Of a DNA stretch of 64,000 nt, positions 10,933 to 21,670 are shown piece after piece. Made by a program: the position numbers and the translations under genes. Under the pieces are notes generated by a model that was given only the letters and a program-made list of their open reading frames with translations, was not told the DNA's origin and ran no database searches. Each line of letters opens with the position of its first letter. The first letter of the stretch is position 1. This stretch comes from Acanthococcus lagerstroemiae (Eukaryota > Arthropoda > Insecta > Hemiptera > Eriococcidae), in NCBI GenBank assembly GCA_031841125.1, contig CM063112.1, positions 21,230,603-21,294,602 on the forward strand. The letters are read 5' to 3'.

Positions 10933-13900
10933 CTAAAATAATTCCAAAAATAATTTTCAATTATTTTTCCGTTCAGATGCACTTAGGTTTATACCTCAAT
11001 ACACCTACTTAACTTGAAGAAAAGTGGAGTAATTGGACACACCTATGTACGAATGGCTGTTATTCGAAGTTGACCTAAGAAAAAATGATGCACTGGGATT
11101 CTACCTTTGCCAATTATTTTTCTCTGTTTAAGTATTTGCGCATTCAAAATTTATTCAAATTTAATCATATAGTATACATATAAAAAGTCAAATTACCACA
11201 TTCCTTACCCGTTGAAATGATTGTGCCCATATGATGTACTTATACCTACAGAATACAAACAAGTACCTAATTATCAAAATTCAAGGGATTTGGATCGAAA
11301 ACATTACTCTGATATAAGATCTTGACATCTTTAATACGAATATTTTAACTGATGGGTATCTGAGAACATTTTATTAACCGTAGAAATTGCATACAATTAC
11401 CCCAATCTCATCAATTTTATGAAAAATTGTATCTCATTATGAAGATTGTGAGTAGCTACGTATCTCAAGAACTATCGAATGAATATCTGTGAATAAAAAG
11501 CTTACTTATCAAACTGAAAAAGTATTTCATTTTCGTCAAGTAGCTACTCCAACAACTATTTCAAAACCAAAAGTATAAGTCTGATCGCCAATATTGTACA
11601 TGTAGAAATTATTAGGATTGGAAATCACCTTTTCCCCCTTTTTGACTTCCTACCTACTAAAATTACATTAGCCTCATATGCGAACTCATATCATACGGAA
11701 TACTTAGTTCAGGTTGAACGTTACCATATTTCATAGTCCGGGGATATCATCACTTTTCCCAAAATGAGCATGCGCACAATTACCCCACTCTCCCTTACCA
11801 CTTTTCATGTTAACAACAAAAGACACTCACTAATGTACTCGACTCAACGAGTAAAATGCTAACCTGTATATCAACCATCAAGAATTTTACGCTCAAGATG
11901 GATCAATGGACCTCAAAACCTCATGGACCGTGAAAAAGTGCGACATCACCAGGGCAGTTTACATACCTCTACATGTCTACTTCCACAGTTACTGATAAGG
12001 GAGAGTCGCTTAACTTGAACCGTTTTATCTTTAAACTCATATATCGGGGAAAGGGTTTGGCTTACGTCAAATATAAAACCACCATTGGAAAGAACATTAA
12101 TCCGGGATCAAAATGCGCTAATTACTTTCCTTCCTAGAATAATTTAAATGCCTCAAATTTAAGGATTACTCAAACGTTTCAAAATGTCCAATTTAGAAAA
12201 CTAGTTGCCTGACTTAGACCACTATTTATTTTTTCCTGAAAATGCGCATTCGCTTGAAAAAAATACATATAAATGCTGATCACTCAAAGGTGTATTTTAA
12301 AAAAGGAAACTAAGAGATTAAGCCCATATTTCGCGAGTAAATCTTCTTTGATAAAATTCTATTCCGGCACAAGCGGTGTATGCCCATTTATGACATCGTT
12401 AGTATTCGATCTAGGACTTATCTTCAGGAACAATCGAGCGTGAGAACAACTTTTTGCAATAAAAGCACGGAAAATCGCGGTCATCATCCCTGGTTTTGCT
12501 TTTCTTCGTTAATACCGCGCACGGACTTTTCCTAAGAGTATACAAAAAAAAATTAGACAATTTTGTTTTTCTACTGGAATTGCGTAGGTAAATAGATATA
12601 TAGGTAGGTAGGATAGATTATTTTCCTACATAACTTATGTGTTTTTGGACGCTCAATAGTACGGAGTAGCTGAGGGTCATCTACATCCTCTTCAAGCTCA
12701 GAAGGATCAAACATTTTCTTTCTTTTTGGGTGTGGAATTGTCTAGAAAAAAAATTCAAACATTAATGATAATTTCTAGTAACTAAAATTCAGTAAAAAAA
12801 AGATTCTTACCTGCTACAGTCGCAAATTTTCGTTGTTTAACATTTCGAACCGTTTTTTTTTTTTTTTTTTTTTTTTTTATTTGATTTGTTTTCCATTGCA
12901 TTTTTGCAAGGGCTACTGGTTCATTTCATAGCTGTCTACATATTCGTTCAATCCGTGGTCATTATTTCTGTGTGCACTTGTGGCCACTAGCAAATCATCT
13001 TCTGTCCCATTCCTATAAGATCTCTGCTTTGCCATCTAAAGTAAAACGAAAATTGAAAAAATTAATGTACTGATAAGGGGTCTATTTCTGACAAGTTCAT
13101 GGTTTCCAACTGAAAAGGTTATTAACTACGATACCATAAACGGTACGAAAAAAAATAGTACAGTTTGTTCCTTACCATAAGGCAAATTCAACGAAATAAA
13201 TCCTCAACTCTTTCAGCTAACACAAATTATGTACACACTTAGTAACGTGATCAAAAAATTAGTTGAAAACATATGAAAAACAACATTCGTAAATATCTAA
13301 TGAACTATGATTCGCGGTAGAAACGCTCACCAGGAACGCTACAGTCAACTGTAATATACACACACATACACACTAACACTAGTAAACAACAAAAATCTGG
13401 TATAACATGAAAATATCGATTTCTCCTACACTTTTACATGGGGAGCCAAGATCTTTTTTGTTTTACGAACACTTGAACTTCCATTCTTTTTGGAAGACCA
13501 TTTTTATTTGTAGTTTGTAGCGCACAGAACTGCATTCGGTTAATACCTATCGTCAAAAAACTTTCATTTTTAAGAATTTAAAAATATCGAATCATCGCCT
13601 GTACATTTTTTATGGGAGCGATTAATTTTTCATACCATAACTGTGAAGTTGCTAGTTCTGCCACTAGATGTCAGCCACTTTGCTTTCAATCGTGAACAGT
13701 GAGTAGGATGAAACCACCATCAAAAACAAAACGAAGTTTCTGTATTAGTAATACTCCCCACCGCTCGGAGCGCTAAAAGAAGTTAGGTTGGGAGAAAAGC
13801 AGTTGGTTCAAGTGAGGCAGCGGTCTACGTTCGGCGACTCTCCTCTGTGAAGTAGGTACCGAAGTTAAATGCGTTATATTCAGCAAGACTAACCTGCTAA

Positions 13901-16900
13901 GCAGTATAAAATTTTCCACCTCTTCCATTGCAACATCCATAGCTTCCAGGAGCTTCACCAATACCTGCGAGTCTCCAATGAAGCTAACGATTACCTTCGC
14001 TTTTTCAGTAGCGTTCAATTCGGCAACCAAACTTTGGTAATATGTTTCATAACGATTGGCGTAGACGATTTCACTTTTCGCGATGCACACGTTGTAATAA
14101 TTGGCCAGAGTACTGAACTGACTCAAGTCATAATAATCTAAAAATAAAACAAATGTTTGGAGAAAGTGTTTAGTTTCTTGTAAGGTATAAGAGTTTCCTC
14201 TGAGTTTTATACATTTTTTACTTTTTTTATTTTATCAAATAATGTAGTAATGTTGGAGAACGTACAACGCCCAGTTTTGAACGGAATGTAAAGAAACCGA
14301 AGTCAAGAATTTGGGGAATTATGTAGTCTAAGTTACACAAAACTGACCTCAAACAAAGTTACTGATGGCTCCTAGGTAGGTCTGTAGTTATATTCCTGTC
14401 TCTCAGTTAATAGGTAACGTTTCTCCACTTTTTTTCTCCTGTACTAATCTTTTCATTTCTGAGAAGGATTTACTCTTCGTATCTTTCATTCTGCTCTTCG
14501 TAAATCAATCACTCCCTCTAGCAATAATAACAATATCCGGGGATGTCTTATATTATGACATATCATGTTAATCCTTCTCTTTACGAACTTTAGGATTATT
14601 TTTAATATCTATTTTCCTTCCTATTCGCCTCAATACTTCCTCATTCCTGATCGACTCCACTGATGATGGCATAACAGCCGAAAGCACTCTGGAACACAGA
14701 AGAACGAAAAGTGAATTGGCACACCCTACAAAAGGAATCCATACAATATACTATACTCCAAATATACGTAACGTTTGAAGAAATCTCAGTCCTACATTTA
14801 AATCTATATTTGCCCTAAATATGTCTCCTTTTTGAAAAAAAGCTCTCTTAGCTTGTTCCATTCTACTCTTTATTTTTGTTTTATTTCTTCCATCCTGCGT
14901 TGACAGACTACCAAAGTATTAGAATTCCTTTACCTCTTTCATTTTTTCACTTCCTATTTATTGGATTTTGTTTCCATTTACTGCACACCATTAATTCTAT
15001 TTTACCTATTTTTATTCATCTTCATTTTATATATTATTTAGAATTTTTCATCCAACTTTTTCAGTGTTTTCTTTAATTATTCTTTACTTCTTTCCACTAA
15101 CTACATTGTCATCTGCAAACCTTGTCGCTTTGACAGTCTCTCCTTGTGCGTATTATCACGCCTGATTTCCTTTCATTCATTTCCTCAATTGCTTTTTCTG
15201 TAAATCGGTTAAATAGTACTGGTGACAAACAGCCACCTTGTCTCACTCCTTTTTGAATTTTCGCTTCTCCCAGTTCATCCTCTATTTGTATTTGAGCCTT
15301 TTAATCCTTATATACGTCCCATATATCGCTCTTATTTCCTTATACTTCTTTTTGTCCACAGACATTTCGTCCACGAGACACTTCGTTCAGGGAAATTATG
15401 TCCAAAACCTTTTGGTCTTAGGTTCGTCCAAAGTCATTTTCAGCAGAAATATGTACACAAAATTTATTATAAGTGTATACGATGTACAAGAATCCTACAT
15501 ACATATAGGATAATATTACGTTATTCAAAAATGCTATTTTTCTTGGTCTCAGACTGCACTTGATTCTGGACACTGCACATTACGTAATTTCAAACAATAA
15601 GAAATAGTTCTAAGGTATACAATCCGTGAATAAAGCTTGAGTGTGATGATTCAGGTTGCAGGTATCGATAGGCTTATACATGTTTCACCTTTATAGAGAA
15701 AGTGTTTTCTTCTTTTTCAACTTGATAATTCGCAATGGGAACATAAACTGGACGAAATATCCCTTGGACGAAAAACGATTAGACGAAAATAGTTGGACGA
15801 AGTGTCACTGGATAATCTTTTTTGGACGACCTATCGCCTGGACGAAATGGCTCTGTGGGTGAAAGGTCGTGGAACCAGAACTCGTATCTCTTTTAAGATA
15901 GTAAAAATCATATAAATAACTCGCATCGTTAGTTTCCACCCTCCCATGTGTCCAATCCCTTTTTTGTTGTCATAAGCAATAACGATTATGTTATCTGTTA
16001 AAACGTTAGGTTAACATTGATGAACGAACGAAGAAAATTGTGAACATAAGCCCTGAGATAATGAAAATAATAGGTGAGTGCCACAGGGTATTAACTTCGC
16101 TAAACCCTTGGACATAGGTTCGGCAAAGGGGAGGGGGTAGTGACTAGCTTTGCAGATGTATTATCACTGTAGGTAGTCAACCATTTGTGTGCTTTTATTA
16201 GTATTAGGGACAAAAGGGGGAAAGACAATTCATTGGTAAGAAAAGGAGGGATTCAATTTTTTGTAAGAAAAATGTAAATTTGGTCAACTAAAATATTTTT
16301 GGAGATAGATAATACTATTTTATCAACTTATGAAAATTCTGTAGAAACTTCTTTCAGAATCTAGAATTTCCCAAATTCTAACTTCAGTTCCCCTACATTC
16401 CGCTGAGCGTTGATATCTACCCTGTATTAGAAAACAAGTCCTCGCCTGATAAAAAAAAGGGGGGCGAAAAAGAGGTGAGAAAATATTGACTCTATTAATT
16501 TAATATAGTAGCAGTATCTACCTTCAGTGTATATCAAAGACACGTACGTCCAGTTGAAGTGATTCAGTATGTCGAATACTATATAAGTATCTGTGAACGT
16601 GTCCATTGAACGAATTCTAATTTGTTCCTCAACATTCGGTTTCGAAGCAAAAAGATCCGTATCTTTTATATATGGTATTTTCAAAGCATTCAGCAAAGGA
16701 TAAATAACTTTGGTAAATCTTGTTCCACCAGATAGTTCGAACACTCCAATGAGTGGAGCGGGTTCATTCGTATTCGGAAAACAACTACCCTGATATATAA
16801 ATGAAAGAAAAAAGTGAACAACAGAACCAGAATAAATACAATTTCTACATCTTGGGTGTGTGTGAGTGTATGATGCGCGGGAGCGGAGGGAGTAGGTAAA

Positions 16901-19900
16901 TATTAGCACGTTAGTACTATGTTTATACAAAAACAATAACAGTAGACACTGGTCAAGAAAGTTAGATAGCCTTTCCCCAACTTGACTCAAAGATGAGTAC
17001 CTAGGTATGAAGAGCAGTTTTACAGTAAATAGTTTGGTGGGACGTATGGCGATGCACACATGCCAAAGTGGCCCCTGAGACACCGCTTTCGAGTATCGCA
17101 TCAGTGGCCGGAGGTACGCTTTGAGGCTGCCCGAGCCTCCGTTTCGCCTTCCGCTTCTGGTGCGCGAGTCCTGCAAGGGTCACCATGTGGTCCCCAACTG
17201 ACCAAGGTTCGCGCTCCCAGCACTAGTCTAGAACTTTCAGGTTCCCTACAGCCGGACGCGCGGCAGTTTTACAGTAAGTTAATGCATATCTACATATAAA
17301 AAACCAAAACTCCCCCTCCCCCCTCCTGAAAAAACCTCCAAGGAGCCTGATATCTAAATCCCGGCCATCGTCCCTACCACCTAAGACATAACCGACATAA
17401 TGAGACATAAAAAGACGTATAATGACATAATTACTCATAATCTCTGATATCTCAAGTCGCTGCGGGTTGCCTATCCTGCCCCTTAATTGCTCAATTTTCC
17501 AGGAGTAGCCTACCCTCAGGAGGGGGTTCATGGTTGAGGAGGGCCCCTGTAGGGGCGTGGGCTGTGGACGGAGATGGTGGCCCTCGGTGATGAGTAAGAG
17601 GACCTGGTGGAGGAGAAAGTCCTTGGTGAGAGAGGGGACCAGGGGGAGAAATGGCCGTGGTGCGGGAGGGGCTGACGGCGGGTTGGGGTCTTGAGGGTTA
17701 AGGGCTCTTGGGGGAGGGGTGCTCATGGTTGTGAGAGATCCTGGGTGGATGGGCAAGGATCTTTAAGGGGGTTGGAGGACCATAGTGACAACAGGGGCTG
17801 TGAAGGGAGATAAATCCCAGGGGGTAGTGGTGGGTGAGGGGTCCTCATGGCGGAGGAAATCCTTGGTAGGAGAGGGTGGTTATTGAGGAAGGAGGAGGTA
17901 GTGGTGGGTGAGGGTCCTGGAAGGGCAGTAAAACTTTGGTAGATAAAGGCCCGGTGGTATAAGAGATACTCATGGTGGAGAAGGGAGCTCCTGAAAGGGA
18001 GGAAAACAACGGTGGTGGCGGGGACTGTAGCGGGAGATAAAGGCTCCGAGTTGAGGGGTTAATGGTGAGTAAGAGGTCCTGGTGGAGGAAGAAGTCCTTG
18101 GTGAGAGAGGACCATAGTGCGGAAGGTTCTGGTCCCGGGGAGGTGGTCTTGAAGGGAAGGGTTCTCGTGAGGGAAGAGTGGTCATGGTGGTGGAAGCTCC
18201 TGGTTGGAGGACCAGGGGATCTTCGTGGTGGTTGAGCGAGGAGGCCGTAGGGTGATGGAGCCGGGGAAGGGGTAGGCTGTAGAGAGGGACTAAGGCCGCC
18301 ATGGAGAGGTCGTAGTGATGGGTGAAAATGTATTGGTGGGGGTGTGGTATGTGAACAGAAATGAAGGCCATAGTTGTGTGGGGTGGTCGAAGGACGTGGA
18401 CGTGGTCCTAATGGAGGGCACTCGGGGTGGAACAGGGTGATCGGGGGAGACTAGGTGGATGACTGGGTGATGATCGGAGGGATGAACGGAGGGTGGATGG
18501 AGAAGGTCATCGAGCGAGGGAGATGGCATTGTGAAGAGATTAAGGCCCAGGTGGTGGAGGTCGGTTGTGGTGGTGGATGATTGTAGAGGTGAGGAGGAAG
18601 TCCAAGGGAGAGGGCCTACCCGAATGTGCAGAAGGAAAGGGTTCGCAGGGGATACTGCTTAGGTAAGAGACCATGGGGTGGGCATTGAAGCCTCTGGTAG
18701 GAGATTATGACCATTGTGGGGGAGGAGTTTGTGGCTGAGGAGGGCTGCGACTGTTGAGTTGTGGCCGTGGAGACGGAGAGCAACCATGGTCAATGAGGGG
18801 GTCGTGGTGGAGGAGAAGGAGGCTCGTGATGAAGAAAGGATGGAAGGGGGTTCATGGTGGAAGATTGAGGACCGCTGATAGAGAGGAGCAAAAGAAGCAC
18901 AAAGCCAGCCTCAACTCAGGAACAAAAGTTTCAGATCAAACACTGAGGACTGTGGCGGTTGGACGAGGCTCGAAGCCCCGAGTAAGGCCGCCACGAGCAA
19001 AGCGAGTGACGGCGGGGGGTTGGGCCGCGAAGCGGCCAGGGGGTGAAGCCCCCTAGTATTAATTAAAAACCAGATTCCTCGGCACTAAAAACCTGGTAAT
19101 TCGGCGCTGAAAGTAGTGCTTTCAACATTATTCGGCTAAAACGCAAAAATGTCCCACAAATTCAAAAAAAAATTCGGAAAGAGGGAAAATTTTTCCTTTT
19201 ATTTATGTTGGGCATCCAAGAATTTAGCATTATGGTACACGGACGTGACATTCTAAACTCTACCAGTACGATCACGTAAACTCCTGAAAAAAGCGCGATC
19301 ATTATACAAACATTTCTAGTCCCCCCCCCCCCTCCATTTGGTTTGAAATGGCAGTTTCCGTTCTTTTCGGGTTTTTTGACTGTTTTCGGCGTTTCTCGGG
19401 GAAATAAATTTTTTCTGCAGGTCTCACTCGCTCTAAAACGTACTCGTACATTATCAGCATTTCTCTATTGTCAAGCAAAACGATGTTATAAATGCCGAAG
19501 AATCCGGTCTCGAATAATAATTGTTTCACAATTAGAAATACCAATCTCCATCATTACTCTATAGATTGATACCTCCAACTTGACATATAGTGTCGTGAAA
19601 TTTGACGATTTCCAAAACATAGTGTTACACTGTAGGATAGTCCAAAAACAAAAGTAGTCCTTATTGTTTGCAGGGTTGCCAGATTTGGTCCTTGTTTTAG
19701 TCCTTTTCTTTTTTTGGGCCTTTTTTTTAGCCCGCAAATAATAATCGATTGGTATCTCAAAAATAAGCTACAAATAAGGAATTGGAGGTTCATTTCCACA
19801 AAAAATGAAGAACCTTTATTGTTTTAAACATGCCTACCCTGTTCATGTGCTGGTAGCGCTGGTCATCATATTATCATACCAGTGTCTTATGTTCGTTTAC

Positions 19901-21584
19901 TGGTTCACTTGCCTACCCTAAAAGGCTCCGTGAAATATTGACATCACTGCAATATGAAATGTCAAGTCTCCTAACCTAGTTTGTTTCCTTCTGAGTTAAA
20001 GTTTGCATTATATTATTCCATTCCTGAATTTATCAGTTTATTTGAAGGTATATTTTATTTCTATTTGATTAGAGCTTCAAAACGACACCCATATTGGTAG
20101 AGAATATTTTGGAGTATCTATTATTTTTAGGGATTTTCTTGCGAATATTCTCCCTGAATAAGGAAATTTTTTATGCGCATATTTTCCCAGTTTTCAAGAA
20201 ATAAAATTCACAGTCCTAGTCATCATCACCTTCGAGCGCGAATTTTAGAGTCGAAGTTCAACCGGAGTGGAATGTCATTTCACAAACCTATTCTTAGATT
20301 GAGATGAAATTGTTCCTTTATTTTTTGTCTTACTCGATTTTGAATTCTATAAAATTCAATCAAATTGGGATCTCAATTTTTAATTGTTCAATTACTGGCT
20401 GGTGCCTATTCACGATGGCTTAAAGGGTTTAAAAGGTAGTATGTCACATTTCACTTTTTCTCGGAAAATTAGTTATAACGTTGGGAACACTGCGTTTTCC
20501 TAATTATGCAATTTCCAGCATTTAGCTCCTTATTTATGGGCTAAAATGTGACATATACTACCTTTTCAATTTCAGCCATCGCGTGTGTTAGGAAAGTTTG
20601 AAAGCTCATATGACTATGAAGAACATTATTTTGGTTCTTTCTTGTCCTTTTTGGTCCTAAAAAAATGCGAAAGTGGTCCAATTCAGCGTCGCTCATCTGG
20701 CCACCCTGTATTCGTTATTTTTTTCGTCTTCTTTTTTTAATAAAACGCATCACTTTTTAAATTGAAGCATCGAAGAAAAACGGTTATAAATGCCTCGCTG
20801 TGATAAAAGTAAAACAATTACTTCAAAATACGAATTATTAGTTCCCAAGTAGGTATATTCTAGCAACTTCAGTATTTGGTATTCCGCCACAACCTCACTG
20901 TCACAGTCGTCCATGATGTAAGCTCCAATTTTGTAACCTTTTGTAAGTCTGAAATGACAGCAAACATAATGCATAAATAAACTTACACGGTACGCATACA
21001 TCTGCCTACAAGTCCTAACTATTCGCTGGGAAATAGGTTCGCATCAGCTTTATATTTATCATTTTGTCGGGTACTCACTGCCTACTCATCCATATATTCG
21101 CGTTGATTACGGTCCAAAAGTGTTCAATCGCTAGAACACCGTCAAAATTGATTTTAGAGCCACATTTAAGAAAATTACTTGATTTTTTGTCAATATAGAA
21201 CGATTTGTGAACAGGGAAAAATACAGCAACCATTACATCTCCAGGAATGCAACCGATTATCTGTTGTTCCTTCTTCAAATTCATTTCGGAAACTGAGATG
21301 TTCAACAGATATTTCAGTCGTTGTTTATTTCTTCCACACCGTTCATCCAAGGCGATCTCAGTTTCTTCGCATTTATGATCGAGGTTCCAGTCGTCATCAA
21401 ATACCGAATATGTGTTGCACATATTGGATCCTTCCAGATCTCCTTTGTCCCCTCTGAGTTCTTCTCCTGATGCGAGCACTACTGTCGCTTTTTGAAGGAT
21501 GTAGCATATTAAACAGAATACGAACACAGAAACAATACAATGTGAACGCACACAAAGACGATATTCAAAACAAAAAACGAACAT
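10673..21584 (-). CDS. Gene B: class C (mGluR-like) GPCR paralogue, exons 1-5, runs off the left edge
   Basis: Second receptor gene, tandem to gene A and on the same strand. Visible join: 21584-21079, 20948-20822, 16789-16522, 14137-13894, 10932-10673. Exons 2-5 match gene A exactly in length, phase and splice sites; exon 1 is one codon longer. All are open. By eye, about four fifths of residues agree with gene A in exon 3. This covers the signal peptide and most of the Venus-flytrap domain (about 467 residues). Exon 6, the cysteine-rich domain and the membrane domain are not in the window. The intron-5 anchor at 142-346 implies exon 6 begins a few hundred bases left of base 1, so this is an incomplete view rather than a truncated gene. 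Introns are much more TE-loaded than in gene A except for intron 3. Confidence 0.82.
11998..13842. mobile_element. DNA transposon (~1.85 kb) in gene B intron 4
   Basis: The ends read GGGAGAGTCGC on the left and, inverted, AGGAGAGTCGC on the right. Gene A lacks the insert: its intron reads CAGTTACTGATA then GAAGTAGGTACC continuously, where gene B has the insert between them. Flanks CTGATAAG and CTGTGAAG look like a decayed 8-bp target duplication. Inside are coding-like scraps on the minus strand: an ATG directly after a splice-like TTTAG at 13035 (40 codons), and about 40 codons after TTTCTAG near 12735 with FDPSELEEDVDDPQLLRTIERP. Neither is recognised. The superfamily is undetermined. Confidence 0.65.
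12852..12879. repeat. Poly(T) run of about 28 nt
   Basis: T-homopolymer inside the intron-4 insertion. It could be the poly(A) end of a minus-strand retrocopy or a simple repeat. Confidence 0.6.
13894..14137 (-). CDS. Gene B exon 4
   Basis: 244 bp. Encodes NYYNVCIAKSEIVYANRYET...KAKVIVSFIGDSQVLVKLLEAMD; open throughout. Acceptor TTTTAG, donor AGCAG|GTTAGT as in gene A. Intron 4 below it carries a 1.85-kb insertion absent from gene A. Confidence 0.85.
14400..15345 (-). pseudogene. RTE-like LINE reverse-transcriptase fragment
   Basis: Minus-strand reading gives GVRQGGCLSPVLFN (RT motif) at about 15210-15255, a YFGSLSTQDGR...KIKSRMEQAKRAF segment at 14840-14940, and NEEVLRRIGRK near 14640, the order expected for an RTE-type pol C-terminal half. 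Stops and frame breaks throughout. Interrupted by a fold-back half-copy at 14650-14745 and bounded on the right by a keyword-array element at 15356. Lies in gene B intron 3. Confidence 0.7.
14650..14745. mobile_element. Single arm of the 10155 fold-back family
   Basis: Matches the right arm of the fold-back at 10245-10331 (GACTCCACTGATGATGGCAT through GGCACACCCTACAAAAGGAAT). Inserted in the RTE-like fragment. Confidence 0.75.
15351..15858. mobile_element. Keyword-array fold-back element A (TTCGTCCA / TGGACGAA)
   Basis: The right end (15749-15850) has seven TGGACGAA-type units starting at 15749, 15765, 15780, 15794, 15809, 15823 and 15839 (spacing 14-16). The left end (15351-15430) has the inverse TTCGTCCA, ending at 15358, 15373, 15389, 15404 and 15430, with a weaker unit at 15420. 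The outermost bases form an inverted repeat (CCACAGA...CATTTCGTCCA). The spacer of about 310 bp has no coding signal. The architecture recalls Drosophila FB elements, whose inverted termini are built of short direct repeats; homology to FB is not shown. Confidence 0.7.
16010..16420 (-). other. Gene B intron-3 segment aligning to both flanks of the Gypsy insertion in gene A
   Basis: Contains GTGAACATAAGCCC, TTTTATTAGTATTAGGG and AATTCATTGG in order. In gene A the same words lie at 56616, 56770 and 62037, separated by the retrotransposon. This is therefore the pre-insertion (empty) site in the paralogue. Confidence 0.8.
16522..16789 (-). CDS. Gene B exon 3
   Basis: 268 bp, acceptor ATCAG|GGTAGT, donor GAAG|GTAGAT. 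Encodes PLIGVFELSGGTRFTKV and HFNWTYVSLIYTEG. The same non-glutamate-like YIKDTD replaces the usual ligand-contact motif, so the change predates the duplication. Confidence 0.86.
17029..17262 (-). mobile_element. Short 3'-end copy of the R1-clade LINE with 15-bp target duplication
   Basis: 234 bp matching the 3' UTR of the LINE at 2171-2455 (GGTGGGACGTATGGCGATGC at the 3' end). Flanked by perfect copies of GCAGTTTTACAGTAA at 17014-17028 and 17263-17277, a clean target-site duplication. Lies in gene B intron 2. Confidence 0.85.
17510..18900. repeat. G-rich minisatellite with strong strand asymmetry
   Basis: Degenerate units built on GGTGGAGGA, CCTTGGTGAGAGAGG and GGGAGATAAA. For example a GTAAGAGG(A/T)CCTGGTGGAGG block at about 17595 recurs near 18070, some 473 bp later. 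G greatly exceeds C on the plus strand (C-rich on the gene B sense strand), with many runs of three to six G, so quadruplex formation is plausible. Proline-rich ORFs on the minus strand are by-products of composition. Confidence 0.7.
18980..19056 (+). mobile_element. Helitron-like 3' terminus (stacked hairpins then CTAG-T)
   Basis: Two tight hairpins, GGCCGC-GAA-GCGGCC (19023-19037) and GGGGG-TGAAG-CCCCC (19039-19053), end in CTAG at 19053-19056 followed by T. Helitrons typically end in a GC hairpin and CTRR next to a host T. The 5' end was not located. The G-rich minisatellite could be its internal filler. Confidence 0.45.
19671..20708. mobile_element. hAT-like non-autonomous element in gene B intron 2
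   Basis: Ends CAGGGTTGCCAGAT and, inverted, CAGGGTGGCCAGAT; TTTGGTCC recurs near both ends. Gene A intron 2 reads continuously across the site. The flanking 8-mers are only partly alike. An internal inverted repeat (AAAAGGTAGTATGTCACATT with its complement near 20555) forms a hairpin. No transposase seen. Confidence 0.65.
20822..20948 (-). CDS. Gene B exon 2
   Basis: 127 bp, same splice junctions as gene A exon 2 (TTTCAG acceptor, GAA|GTAATT donor). Encodes YKIGAYIMDDCDSEVVAEYQ onward. In-frame with exons 1 and 3. Confidence 0.8.
21079..21584 (-). CDS. Gene B exon 1
   Basis: 506 bp, ATG at 21584, donor AGGCA|GTGAGT. Signal peptide (VSVFVFCLICYILQ), then cysteine-containing N terminus and CIPGDVMVAVFFPVHKS, as in gene A. 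A short out-of-frame upstream ATG lies 14 nt before the start. Confidence 0.83.
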
Positions 21585-21670
21585 GACTTTGGTTTCATAT
21601 AAAATACTTCATCTAATTATACATACGAGCGTGTGAATAGGGAATACACAGTATCTGGTTTCAGTCTCAT
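21585..21670 (-). promoter_or_regulatory. Conserved 5' flank of gene B
   Basis: Matches the gene A flank at 63903-64000 (for example AAATACTTCATCTAATTA, then an ACGAGCGTGTGAATA-like block in the same order). Likely 5' UTR or proximal promoter retained after duplication. No convincing TATA box seen. Confidence 0.4.

Noticed and set aside
10641..10982. Exon 5 of gene B extended to the full ORF upstream of 10932
   Set aside because: The upstream AG breaks phase with exon 4; the AG before CGTTGAATGG keeps phase and is shared with gene A.
15351..15850. CRISPR-like array
   Set aside because: Eukaryotic context, repeats only 8-9 nt with degenerate spacing, and inverted at the other end; this is a transposon terminus, not a CRISPR.
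17223..18529. Long proline-rich ORFs on the minus strand (177, 133 and 79 codons)
   Set aside because: They lie in a G-rich minisatellite where stop codons are rare for compositional reasons. There is no domain, no conservation and no splice context.
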